In this document: positions 39,940-46,442 of the stretch, one piece after another
Position numbering within the stretch: position 1 is the first letter of the stretch
Layout: the number at the start of each line of letters is the position of its first letter
DNA from: Pseudoduganella violacea
GTDB lineage: Bacteria; Pseudomonadota; Gammaproteobacteria; Burkholderiales; Burkholderiaceae_D
Assembly (NCBI RefSeq): GCF_014191875.1
Contig: NZ_JACHXD010000028.1
Location: 1-46,442 of the forward strand
Length of the DNA: 46,442 nucleotides
Reading direction: 5' to 3'
Program-made: the position numbers and the translations under genes
The notes under the pieces: model-generated
Databases searched by the model: none
Told to the model about the DNA's origin: nothing
The model's input: the letters and a program-made list of their open reading frames with translations, nothing else

Positions 39940-41808
39940 TTACTTTTTGCCGCGCTTGCTGGCCTTGGGTTTGCCGGCGATGATTTCGCGACAGTCGCCT
40001 TTGAGGCTGGCGTTGTCGTAGTCGGTCCAGCCGTAGCTGTCGACGACGCGCTTGTGGGCTTTGAATTGGCTGCTGAGGAAGCTCCATTCGAGCTTGTCGC
40101 CGGGGTAGCGGATGTCGGCCAGGTCGAGCAGGGTGTGGAACATGTTCTCTGTGGCGAGCGGTGCTTTGCGGTGGCGCTGCAACTGTTGCACCTTGTCGGG
40201 GTAGCGGTCCTGGTATTGGTGCGAGTACCAGACGAAGGCCGGGACGTGGAATTCGTACTGGGTGTTGTGGCCGTGGAAGGCCAGGCGGCAGCTGTTGTCG
40301 TACAGGGTCTGGCCGTGGTCGGCCACATACAGCAGCGCGGCCATCGGCGCCGCGACCTTCAACTGGCCGATGGTCTGCGCCAGGAACCAGTCGGTGTAGA
40401 GGATGGAGTTGTCGTAGCTGTTATTCAGCTGGGGCTTGATCTTCAGGTCGGTGTAGACCGGCTTGTCCACGCCGTACAGCGAAGGCTGCCATTTGTCGAA
40501 GGCTTGCGGGTGGCGCTGGCTGTAGTTCCAGTGGCTGCCCAGGGTGTGCAGCACGATCAGCTTTTTCGGCGCCGGATCGGCCAGCGCGATTTTGAGCGGG
40601 TCGAACAGGATCTGGTCGAAGTTCGAGCCGTTGGTGAAGCCGCCCAGGTTCATGAACTGCACCACATTGGCTTCCTTGGCGAAGACCGAAACGGGGGTGT
40701 CGAATTTGCCGAAGGAGATCTGGTTCGACAACCACCAGGTCTTGAAGCCCGCTTCCTTGTAGGCGGTGATGAAGGATTTTTCAGTGAAGCCGTCCTTCAG
40801 GCTTTGCACGGCCGGCTTGCGCGAAATGATGACCGGCACCGACAGGCGCGTGGCCGACACCGGCGTGATGACATCGCTCAGCGTCACCAGATTGGCTTCC
40901 TTGCCGAGCAGGGGATTGGTTTCGCGCTGATAGCCGTTCAGGCTCCAGCGGTCGTAGCGCGAGGATTCGCCCAGCACCACCACCACCACCTCGGCCACGC
41001 TGTCGCGCTCGCGCTGCTGCGCGCCGAAGCTGAAGCGGCGGCTGCGCTCGTCCAGGTCGGCCAGATAGCGCCGTTCCTTATAGAAGTCCCAGCCGCGCGC
41101 GACCAGGCCGAAGGGCCAGGAATTGATGAAGGCGTCGACATCGACCGGTACCTTGGCCCAGTGGGGCAGGGCGGGCAATTGCCAGCCGGTGTAGTCCAGA
41201 CCGGCGCTGGCGGCCGAGGCTTCCTCTTCCTCCTCCTCTTCCTCGCTGTCGGACCCGCTGGCTGGGGGCGCCGAGGCGGCCGCCACGCTGGCCGAGGCCG
41301 GCTTGGCTGGCGCCACGCCAAATTCCCAGCCATAGGCCGCCACGGCCGTCAGCACGGCCAGCATGCCCAGGACCAGCTTGCGCGAGGCATCGTTCCAGTC
41401 CAGATCGCGCGTCTTGCGCGCGGCGCGGAAGCTCAAGACCCACCATGCCGCCACCGCAATCATCACGGCCAGCATCAGCCACACTTTCTGGCCGAGGAAT
41501 TCCAGCGACTCTTTCGGGCTGGTTTCGGCGATGATGCCCAGGTGGTGGGTGGAAATGCCCTGGCCGTAAAAGACGATCAGGTAAATCTCGGTCGGCAGCG
41601 CGAGAAAGGCCGGCAGCAGCAGCCAGTGGAAATACGCCGGACGGCGGAACAGCGCCCAGGCCGCCGCCCAGGCCGTGAATTCGATGCCGACGATCTGCCA
41701 CGGCCCCTCCACCGGCTTGCCCAGCAGCAGGGGCACGAAGGGCACGGCCGACAGGGCCAGATAAGTCAGCAGAACGAGGGCATTGGCCGGGCGCAGCAAG
41801 GCTTGCAT
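39940..41808 (-). CDS. Phosphoethanolamine transferase-like (EptA/sulfatase fold) membrane enzyme
   Basis: A 622-aa inner-membrane enzyme. About five hydrophobic helices fill the first 165 residues; an acidic run of eight Glu (about 189-196) precedes the periplasmic sulfatase-fold domain. The active-site motif VVVVLGESSRYDRWSLNGY has the metal-binding Glu281 and Ser282 where EptA enzymes usually have Thr. LYVADHGQTL and FHGHN supply further metal/substrate residues. It likely modifies lipid A or an envelope glycan with phosphoethanolamine. No good ribosome site is visible before the ATG. Confidence 0.88.
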   Translation of the reverse strand: MQALLRPANALVLLTYLALSAVPFVPLLLGKPVEGPWQIVGIEFTAWAAAWALFRRPAYFHWLLLPAFLALPTEIYLIVFYGQGISTHHLGIIAETSPKESLEFLGQKVWLMLAVMIAVAAWWVLSFRAARKTRDLDWNDASRKLVLGMLAVLTAVAAYGWEFGVAPAKPASASVAAASAPPASGSDSEEEEEEEEASAASAGLDYTGWQLPALPHWAKVPVDVDAFINSWPFGLVARGWDFYKERRYLADLDERSRRFSFGAQQRERDSVAEVVVVVLGESSRYDRWSLNGYQRETNPLLGKEANLVTLSDVITPVSATRLSVPVIISRKPAVQSLKDGFTEKSFITAYKEAGFKTWWLSNQISFGKFDTPVSVFAKEANVVQFMNLGGFTNGSNFDQILFDPLKIALADPAPKKLIVLHTLGSHWNYSQRHPQAFDKWQPSLYGVDKPVYTDLKIKPQLNNSYDNSILYTDWFLAQTIGQLKVAAPMAALLYVADHGQTLYDNSCRLAFHGHNTQYEFHVPAFVWYSHQYQDRYPDKVQQLQRHRKAPLATENMFHTLLDLADIRYPGDKLEWSFLSSQFKAHKRVVDSYGWTDYDNASLKGDCREIIAGKPKASKRGKK

Positions 41809-41871
41809 ACAGACAAGAGGAGGAAAAATGCTAGCTATTATCCGCGCAATCGATGGCCTTGAGACAAGGAA

Positions 41872-42159
41872 TTATTGAAGCAGGGCGCGCAGGTCGCGCG
41901 CACTGTGGGCGATCCTCAGCACGTGCACGGCGCCCCCTTCGGCGCGGTACAGAATCAAGTAGCGCTGGTAGGAGCAAATGCGCAGTCCGGGGAATACATC
42001 GCTGCGCGCCCGGAACGCCAGCGGCATGCGGGTGAGCGCCTGGCATTGCTGGCGCAGCTCGACAACGAAGCTGGCCGCACGCTGCAGGTTGTGACGGGCA
42101 ATATATCCTGCTATCTCATCCAGATCGCACGCGGCGCGCCGGGAGATGAGCAGACGCAT
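41872..42159 (-). CDS. parE: ParE/RelE-family toxin
   Basis: A 95-aa toxin of the ParE/RelE superfamily: start MRLLISRRAACDLDEIAGYIA, middle PGLRICSYQRYLILYRAEGGAVHVLRIAHSARDL. The pattern FPGLR...YLI.YR...VHVLRI..SARD is the ParE hallmark; ParE toxins poison DNA gyrase. Its ATG overlaps the antitoxin stop by one base. The full length suggests an intact gene. Confidence 0.9.
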   Translation of the reverse strand: MRLLISRRAACDLDEIAGYIARHNLQRAASFVVELRQQCQALTRMPLAFRARSDVFPGLRICSYQRYLILYRAEGGAVHVLRIAHSARDLRALLQ

Positions 42160-42404
42160 CAGCTGCCTGAGCCGGCCGGCTGCGGCTTGCCGTATTTCGC
42201 TTCCAGCGCGGCGAACACGGCATCGCCATCCAGCATCTCCCCTTCCAGGCCTTCCTGGATGAAGTCGCGCAACTGGCGGTCTTGTTCTGCAAGCAGTTGC
42301 AGGCCGGCCGCCACCAAGGCATTGGCGTCCTTATAGCGGCCGGTGGAAAGCTGCTCTTGAAGCAACTTTTCGTCGGCTGCGCTCAGGGTAATGGTGGTCG
42401 GCAT
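42159..42404 (-). CDS. parD: ParD-family antitoxin
   Basis: An 81-aa antitoxin starting MPTTITLSAADEKLL (ribbon-helix-helix) with SGRYKDANALVAAGLQLL-type helix, then a C-terminal toxin-binding helix (GEMLDGDAVFAALEAKYGK). It binds ParE and represses its own promoter. The start at 42404 is the family start; the longer upstream frame would cross the str promoter. Only about 85 bp separate it from the rpsL promoter -35 on the other strand. Confidence 0.88.
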   Translation of the reverse strand: MPTTITLSAADEKLLQEQLSTGRYKDANALVAAGLQLLAEQDRQLRDFIQEGLEGEMLDGDAVFAALEAKYGKPQPAGSGS

Positions 42405-42488
42405 GGCAGGGCGGCTTCGGACGGTGGACTTGCATCCAGTATAAACCCGTGCAGGGCCGGCGCCTGCCACATTATTCAGCAACAGAAG

Positions 42489-42517
42489 TTGACTGGGGGG
42501 CTTGCCAGGTATATACT
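42489..42517 (+). promoter_or_regulatory. Sigma-70 promoter of the str operon
   Basis: TTGACT (42489-42494), exactly 17 bp, TATACT (42512-42517); the predicted start is near 42524, giving a leader of about 150 nt before rpsL. This is the strongest promoter match in the window, as expected for ribosomal genes. Confidence 0.8.
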
Positions 42518-42625
42518 CGCGAGTTCTCAATTTATTCTGCGCATCGTATACGCGTTCGACAGCTGCTCCCCGAGAGTGGCTTTTTGCGCCCCATGTGCGG
42601 AAGGAATCGGGACACGGTTTTAGTC

Positions 42626-42643
42626 CCCGGACGGCTGTCCGGG
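42626..42643 (+). promoter_or_regulatory. Hairpin in the rpsL leader
   Basis: CCCGGAC (42626-42632), loop GGCT, GTCCGGG (42637-42643): a 7-bp GC stem 35 bp before the rpsL start. There is no T-run, so it is more likely a leader structure than a terminator. Confidence 0.5.
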
Positions 42644-42677
42644 TTATTAACGTAGTAACTTTGTTGGATTAAGAACG

Positions 42678-43061
42678 ATGCCAACCATCAATCAATTGAT
42701 TCGCAAACCACGTACCGCACTGGTCGTGAAGAGCAAATCGCCGGCACTTGAAAACTGCCCGCAAAAGCGTGGCGTGTGCACCCGCGTGTACACCACCACT
42801 CCTAAGAAGCCTAACTCGGCACTGCGTAAAGTTGCCAAAGTGCGTCTGACCAACGGTTTCGAAGTGATTTCGTACATCGGCGGTGAAGGCCACAACCTGC
42901 AGGAACACAGCGTTGTTCTGCTGCGCGGCGGTCGTGTAAAAGACTTGCCAGGTGTGCGTTACCACATGGTTCGCGGCGCGCTGGATACCCAGGGTGTTAA
43001 AGACCGTAAGCAAGCTCGCTCGAAGTACGGTGCGAAGCGCGCTAAGCAAGCCAAGAAGTAA
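42678..43061 (+). CDS. rpsL: 30S ribosomal protein S12
   Basis: A 127-aa S12, starting MPTINQLIRKPR, with the decoding-centre motifs TPKKPNSALRKVAKVRL and the GGEGHNLQEHSVVLLRGGRVKDLPGVRYH region. Lys43 and Lys88 equivalents (the streptomycin-resistance positions) are wild type: TPKKPN and RVKDLPG. The length is usual. It is the first gene of the str operon. Confidence 0.99.
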   Translation: MPTINQLIRKPRTALVVKSKSPALENCPQKRGVCTRVYTTTPKKPNSALRKVAKVRLTNGFEVISYIGGEGHNLQEHSVVLLRGGRVKDLPGVRYHMVRGALDTQGVKDRKQARSKYGAKRAKQAKK

Positions 43062-43176
43062 TTTTCTTGCATTTTAATGAGTTGAGGCGGTCGCGAGACC
43101 GAGTAAGTGGAAGGCTTTGATGGCCTCCGCGAGTGCCAAATCAGAGGCGCTCAACTGAAGACAGGAAGGAAATACA
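43062..43176 (+). promoter_or_regulatory. Structured rpsL-rpsG intercistronic region
   Basis: AGTTGAG (43080-43086) can pair with CTCAACT (43150-43156), enclosing a small hairpin GGTC-GCGA-GACC (43089-43100, a GNRA loop) and a second stem AGGC/GCCT. In E. coli the same spacer is the target of autoregulation by S7; a comparable role here is an inference. Confidence 0.45.
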
Positions 43177-43647
43177 ATGCCACGTCGTCGTGAAGTACCC
43201 AAGCGCGAGATTCTGCCGGATCCAAAATTCGGCAACACCGAAGTCGCCAAATTCGTGAACGTTCTGATGCTGTCCGGTAAAAAATCGGTCGCAGAAAACA
43301 TCATCTACGGTGCGTTCGACCATATCCAGCAAAAATCGGGCAAGGACCCGCTGGAAGTGTTCGCCGCCGCAATCAACAACGCCAAGCCGCTGGTGGAAGT
43401 GAAATCCCGCCGCGTCGGTGGCGCCAACTACCAGGTGCCTGTGGAAGTGCGTCCAGTACGCCGTCTGGCCCTGTCCATGCGCTGGCTGCGTGAAGCTGCC
43501 AACAAGCGCAGCGAAAAATCCATGCCACAACGCCTGGGCGGTGAGCTGATGGAAGCTGCGGAAGGCCGCGGCGGCGCGATGAAGCGTCGTGACGAGGTGC
43601 ACCGCATGGCTGAAGCGAACAAAGCGTTCTCGCACTTCCGCTTCTAA
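43177..43647 (+). CDS. rpsG: 30S ribosomal protein S7
   Basis: A 156-aa S7 starting MPRRREVPKREILPDPKFG, with the SGKKSVAENIIYGAFD and RRVGGANYQVPVEVRPVRR motifs. It nucleates assembly of the 30S head. A GGAAGGAAAT ribosome site precedes the ATG. It sits between rpsL and fusA, as usual. Confidence 0.99.
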   Translation: MPRRREVPKREILPDPKFGNTEVAKFVNVLMLSGKKSVAENIIYGAFDHIQQKSGKDPLEVFAAAINNAKPLVEVKSRRVGGANYQVPVEVRPVRRLALSMRWLREAANKRSEKSMPQRLGGELMEAAEGRGGAMKRRDEVHRMAEANKAFSHFRF

Positions 43648-43653
43648 AAACTT

Positions 43654-43672
43654 CGGCCGGCAGTGCCGGCCG
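43654..43672 (+). other. GC-rich hairpin between rpsG and fusA
   Basis: CGGCCGGC (43654-43661), loop AGT, GCCGGCCG (43665-43672). It has no T-run, so it is probably a partial attenuator or an mRNA-stabilising stem rather than a terminator. Confidence 0.5.
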
Positions 43673-43754
43673 CTTATCTGTTGTTCAAGCCGGGCACATT
43701 TTTTGATCGAAAAATGCTGCTCGGTTTTGTCCATTAAAAGATTTAGGATTAACT

Positions 43755-45860
43755 ATGGCCCGCAAGACCCCCATTGAGCGCTACCGCAATATCGGTATCT
43801 CCGCTCACATCGACGCCGGTAAGACGACCACTACCGAGCGCGTGCTGTTCTACACCGGCGTGAACCACAAAATTGGTGAAGTGCACGACGGCGCAGCCAC
43901 CATGGACTGGATGGAGCAGGAACAAGAGCGCGGCATCACCATTACCTCCGCGGCGACCACCTGCTTCTGGAAAGGCATGGCCAACAACTTCCCCGAACAC
44001 CACATCAACATCATCGACACTCCGGGCCACGTTGACTTCACCATTGAAGTTGAGCGCTCGATGCGCGTGCTGGACGGTGCTTGCATGGTTTACTGCGCAG
44101 TGGGCGGCGTGCAGCCTCAGTCGGAAACCGTGTGGCGTCAGGCTAACAAGTACAAAGTGCCACGTCTGGCCTTCGTGAACAAGATGGACCGTACCGGCGC
44201 CAACTTCTTCAAAGTGTACGAGCAGATGCGCAACCGCCTGAAGGCCAACCCGATCCTGATCCAGATCCCGATCGGCGCGGAAGAAAACTTCAAGGGCGTG
44301 ATCGACCTGGTCAAGATGAAAGCCATCATCTGGGACGACGCGTCCCAGGGCATGAAATTCGACTACCGCGACATCCCGGCTGAACTGGCCGAGTCCGCAG
44401 CCGAGTGGCGCGAGAAGATGGTTGAAGCGGCCGCCGAAGCGTCCGAAGACCTGATGAACAAGTACCTGGAAGAGGGCGACCTGTCCGAAGCCGAAATCAA
44501 GAAAGCACTGCGCGAGCGTACCATCGCTTCCGAAATCGTGCCGATGATGTGCGGTACCGCGTTCAAAAACAAGGGCGTGCAAGCGATGCTGGACGCGGTC
44601 ATCGAGTTCCTGCCATCCCCAGTGGACATCCCACCGGTCAACGGCACCGACGACGACGACCAGCCGGCTTCCCGTAAAGCCGCCGACGACGAGAAATTCT
44701 CGGCGCTGGCCTTCAAGATCATGACCGACCCATTCGTCGGCCAGCTGGCCTTCTTCCGCGTGTACTCGGGCGCCATCAACTCCGGCGACACCGTGCTGAA
44801 CTCGGTGAAAAACCGTAAAGAGCGTCTGGGCCGTATTCTGCAGATGCACGCCAACCAGCGCGAAGAGATCAAAGAAGTGCGCGCCGGCGACATCGCCGCT
44901 GCCGTGGGCCTGAAAGACGTGACCACCGGCGAGACCCTGTGCGATCCAGCATCCCCGATCATCCTGGAACGCATGGAGTTCCCGGAGCCGGTGATTCAGC
45001 AGGCCGTTGAGCCGAAAACCAAGTCCGACCAGGAAAAAATGGGCCTGGCCCTGAACCGTCTGGCTCAGGAAGACCCATCGTTCCGCGTCAAGACCGACGA
45101 AGAATCCGGCCAGACCATCATCGGTGGTATGGGCGAGCTGCACCTGGAAATTATCGTTGACCGTATGAAGCGCGAATTCGGCGTGGAAGCGACCGTCGGC
45201 AAACCACAGGTGGCTTACCGTGAAACCATTCGCAAGACCTGCGAAGAGATCGAAGGCAAGTTCGTCAAGCAGTCCGGCGGCCGTGGTCAGTACGGTCACG
45301 TGGTGCTGAAGATCGAACCGCAAGAGCCAGGCAAGGGCTTCGAGTTCGTCGACGCGATCAAGGGCGGTACCGTTCCTCGCGAATACATCCCTGCAGTTGA
45401 GAAGGGTGTGCGCGAAACCCTGAACACCGGTGTTCTGGCCGGCTACCCAGTGGTGGACGTGAAAGTGACCCTGTTCTTCGGTTCGTACCACGATGTGGAC
45501 TCGAACGAAAACGCGTTCCGCATGGCCGCTTCGATGGCCTTCAAAGACGGCTGCCGCAAGGCCCAGCCAGTGATTCTGGAGCCGATGATGGCTGTGGAAG
45601 TGGAAACGCCGGAAGACTACGCCGGTACCGTGATGGGCGACCTGTCGTCCCGTCGTGGTATGGTGCAGGGCATGGACGAAATCCCAGGCGGCGGCGGCAA
45701 GATCATCAAAGCCGAAGTACCGCTGTCGGAAATGTTCGGTTACTCGACCTCGCTGCGTTCCGCAACCCAGGGTCGTGCAACCTACACGATGGAATTCAAG
45801 CACTACTCCGAAGCGCCTAAGCACGTGATCGACGCAATCGTCACCGCCAAAGCGAAGTAA
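43755..45860 (+). CDS. fusA: Elongation factor G
   Basis: A 701-aa translocation GTPase. G1 AHIDAGKTTTTER, G3 DTPGHVDF and G4 NKMDR lie in domain I; domains II-V follow, with the domain IV motif GGRGQYGHV. Length and order are standard. The upstream TAGGA site lies 7 bp before the ATG. It is cotranscribed with rpsG and tuf. Confidence 0.99.
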   Translation: MARKTPIERYRNIGISAHIDAGKTTTTERVLFYTGVNHKIGEVHDGAATMDWMEQEQERGITITSAATTCFWKGMANNFPEHHINIIDTPGHVDFTIEVERSMRVLDGACMVYCAVGGVQPQSETVWRQANKYKVPRLAFVNKMDRTGANFFKVYEQMRNRLKANPILIQIPIGAEENFKGVIDLVKMKAIIWDDASQGMKFDYRDIPAELAESAAEWREKMVEAAAEASEDLMNKYLEEGDLSEAEIKKALRERTIASEIVPMMCGTAFKNKGVQAMLDAVIEFLPSPVDIPPVNGTDDDDQPASRKAADDEKFSALAFKIMTDPFVGQLAFFRVYSGAINSGDTVLNSVKNRKERLGRILQMHANQREEIKEVRAGDIAAAVGLKDVTTGETLCDPASPIILERMEFPEPVIQQAVEPKTKSDQEKMGLALNRLAQEDPSFRVKTDEESGQTIIGGMGELHLEIIVDRMKREFGVEATVGKPQVAYRETIRKTCEEIEGKFVKQSGGRGQYGHVVLKIEPQEPGKGFEFVDAIKGGTVPREYIPAVEKGVRETLNTGVLAGYPVVDVKVTLFFGSYHDVDSNENAFRMAASMAFKDGCRKAQPVILEPMMAVEVETPEDYAGTVMGDLSSRRGMVQGMDEIPGGGGKIIKAEVPLSEMFGYSTSLRSATQGRATYTMEFKHYSEAPKHVIDAIVTAKAK

Positions 45861-45873
45861 TCTTGTTTATTGA

Positions 45874-45900
45874 CCGGCCCGGGGCAATCCTCCGGGCCGG
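45874..45900 (+). other. GC-rich hairpin between fusA and tuf
   Basis: A 9-bp stem CCGGCCCGG (45874-45882) / CCGGGCCGG (45892-45900), with no U-tract after it. It may stabilise processed mRNA ends or partly uncouple tuf from fusA. Confidence 0.55.
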
Positions 45901-45936
45901 ACAGACCTTAAATCATAGTTCTAAGGAAGAATTAAA

Positions 45937-46442
45937 ATGGCAAAAGAAAAGTTCGAGCGGACTAAACCGCACGTGAACGTAGGCACCATCGGTCACGTTG
46001 ACCACGGCAAAACCACCCTGACCGCGGCTATCGCAACCGTTCTGTCGAAAAAATTCGGCGGCGAAGCTAAAGCCTACGACCAGATCGACGCTGCTCCAGA
46101 AGAAAAAGCACGCGGCATTACCATCAACACCGCGCACGTCGAGTACGAAACCTCTGGCCGTCACTACGCTCACGTTGACTGCCCAGGCCACGCCGACTAC
46201 ATCAAAAACATGATTACCGGTGCTGCCCAGATGGACGGCGCGATCCTGGTGTGCTCCGCTGCTGACGGCCCAATGCCGCAGACCCGCGAACACATCCTGC
46301 TGGCCCGTCAGGTTGGCGTTCCTTACATCATCGTGTTCCTGAACAAGTGCGACCTGGTGGACGACGCCGAGCTGCTGGAACTGGTGGAAATGGAAGTGCG
46401 CGAGCTGCTCTCCAAATACGAATTCCCAGGCGACGACCTGCC
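45937..46442 (+). CDS. tuf: Elongation factor Tu (3' end outside window)
   Basis: The first 168 codons of EF-Tu: MAKEKFERTKPHVNVGTIGHVDHGKTTL-type start with G1 GHVDHGKT, G2/switch I (ARGITINTAHVEYE), G3 DCPGHADY and G4 NKCD. An AAGGAAG site lies 7 bp upstream. The gene is cut by the window edge; no defect is visible in the part seen. Betaproteobacteria usually carry a second tuf copy elsewhere. Confidence 0.99.
   Translation, partial: MAKEKFERTKPHVNVGTIGHVDHGKTTLTAAIATVLSKKFGGEAKAYDQIDAAPEEKARGITINTAHVEYETSGRHYAHVDCPGHADYIKNMITGAAQMDGAILVCSAADGPMPQTREHILLARQVGVPYIIVFLNKCDLVDDAELLELVEMEVRELLSKYEFPGDDL

Noticed and set aside
41828..41875. AGGAGG-AAAA-ATG with a 15-codon frame on the plus strand
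   Set aside because: A good ribosome site by chance in a short gap; the frame overlaps the toxin gene end and nothing supports expression.
43749..45824. 691-codon minus-strand frame opposite fusA
   Set aside because: An antisense shadow of a highly conserved gene; no ribosome site or family match.

Overview
The window is a high-GC chromosomal segment. It ends in the conserved str ribosomal operon (rpsL-rpsG-fusA-tuf) and looks like a betaproteobacterium of the Oxalobacteraceae (Massilia/Duganella/Janthinobacterium type). That placement is an inference from codon style, a PEP-CTERM exported protein, a large TonB receptor, many secreted enzymes and GGTGCC-core intergenic palindromes. No integrase, transposase, CRISPR array or tRNA was seen.

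Region 1 (1-3881, minus strand): a three-gene operon of lower GC. It encodes a 118-aa unknown protein, a lipoprotein, and the first ~990 residues of a large RTX protein that runs off the left edge. The RTX protein starts with a domain whose ordered His and Cys motifs suggest a permuted papain-like fold, and it carries near-identical 144-residue tandem repeats. The set looks like an effector with accessory or immunity partners.

Region 2 (4210-16143): a complete R64/PFGI-1-like type IVb pilus operon in the order TcpQ/PilL, PilN secretin, PilO, PilP, PilQ ATPase, PilR, PilS pilin, PilM, PilV tip protein and PilT transglycosylase. It is followed by a convergent response regulator with a degenerate receiver and a divergent PilT-type retraction ATPase. 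No prepilin peptidase or shufflon recombinase is present.

Region 3 (16163-24425): housekeeping and accessory genes. These are a periplasmic solute-binding-like protein, a methyltransferase with a signal peptide, a flavin (PNPOx-like) protein divergent from a MocR/PdxR regulator, a TonB-dependent receptor, a spermidine-synthase-like protein and a PEP-CTERM protein.

Region 4 (24557-33734): a six-gene minus-strand operon of membrane-fusion adaptor, ABC ATPase, two FtsX-type permeases, an NtrC-type sigma-54 activator and an intramembrane-sensing histidine kinase. Its upstream region holds a near-consensus -24/-12 promoter and paired GTCCGGAC palindromes, which suggests autoregulation. A membrane-anchored MutS-like ATPase is divergent from it.

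Region 5 (33726-42404): an S41 peptidase with a DUF1624/HGSNAT-type membrane acyltransferase, a second MacAB-type efflux set, a phosphoethanolamine-transferase-like sulfatase-fold enzyme, and a ParDE toxin-antitoxin pair abutting the str operon promoter.

Region 6 (42489-46442): the str operon with a strong sigma-70 promoter, structured intercistronic regions, and tuf cut by the right edge.
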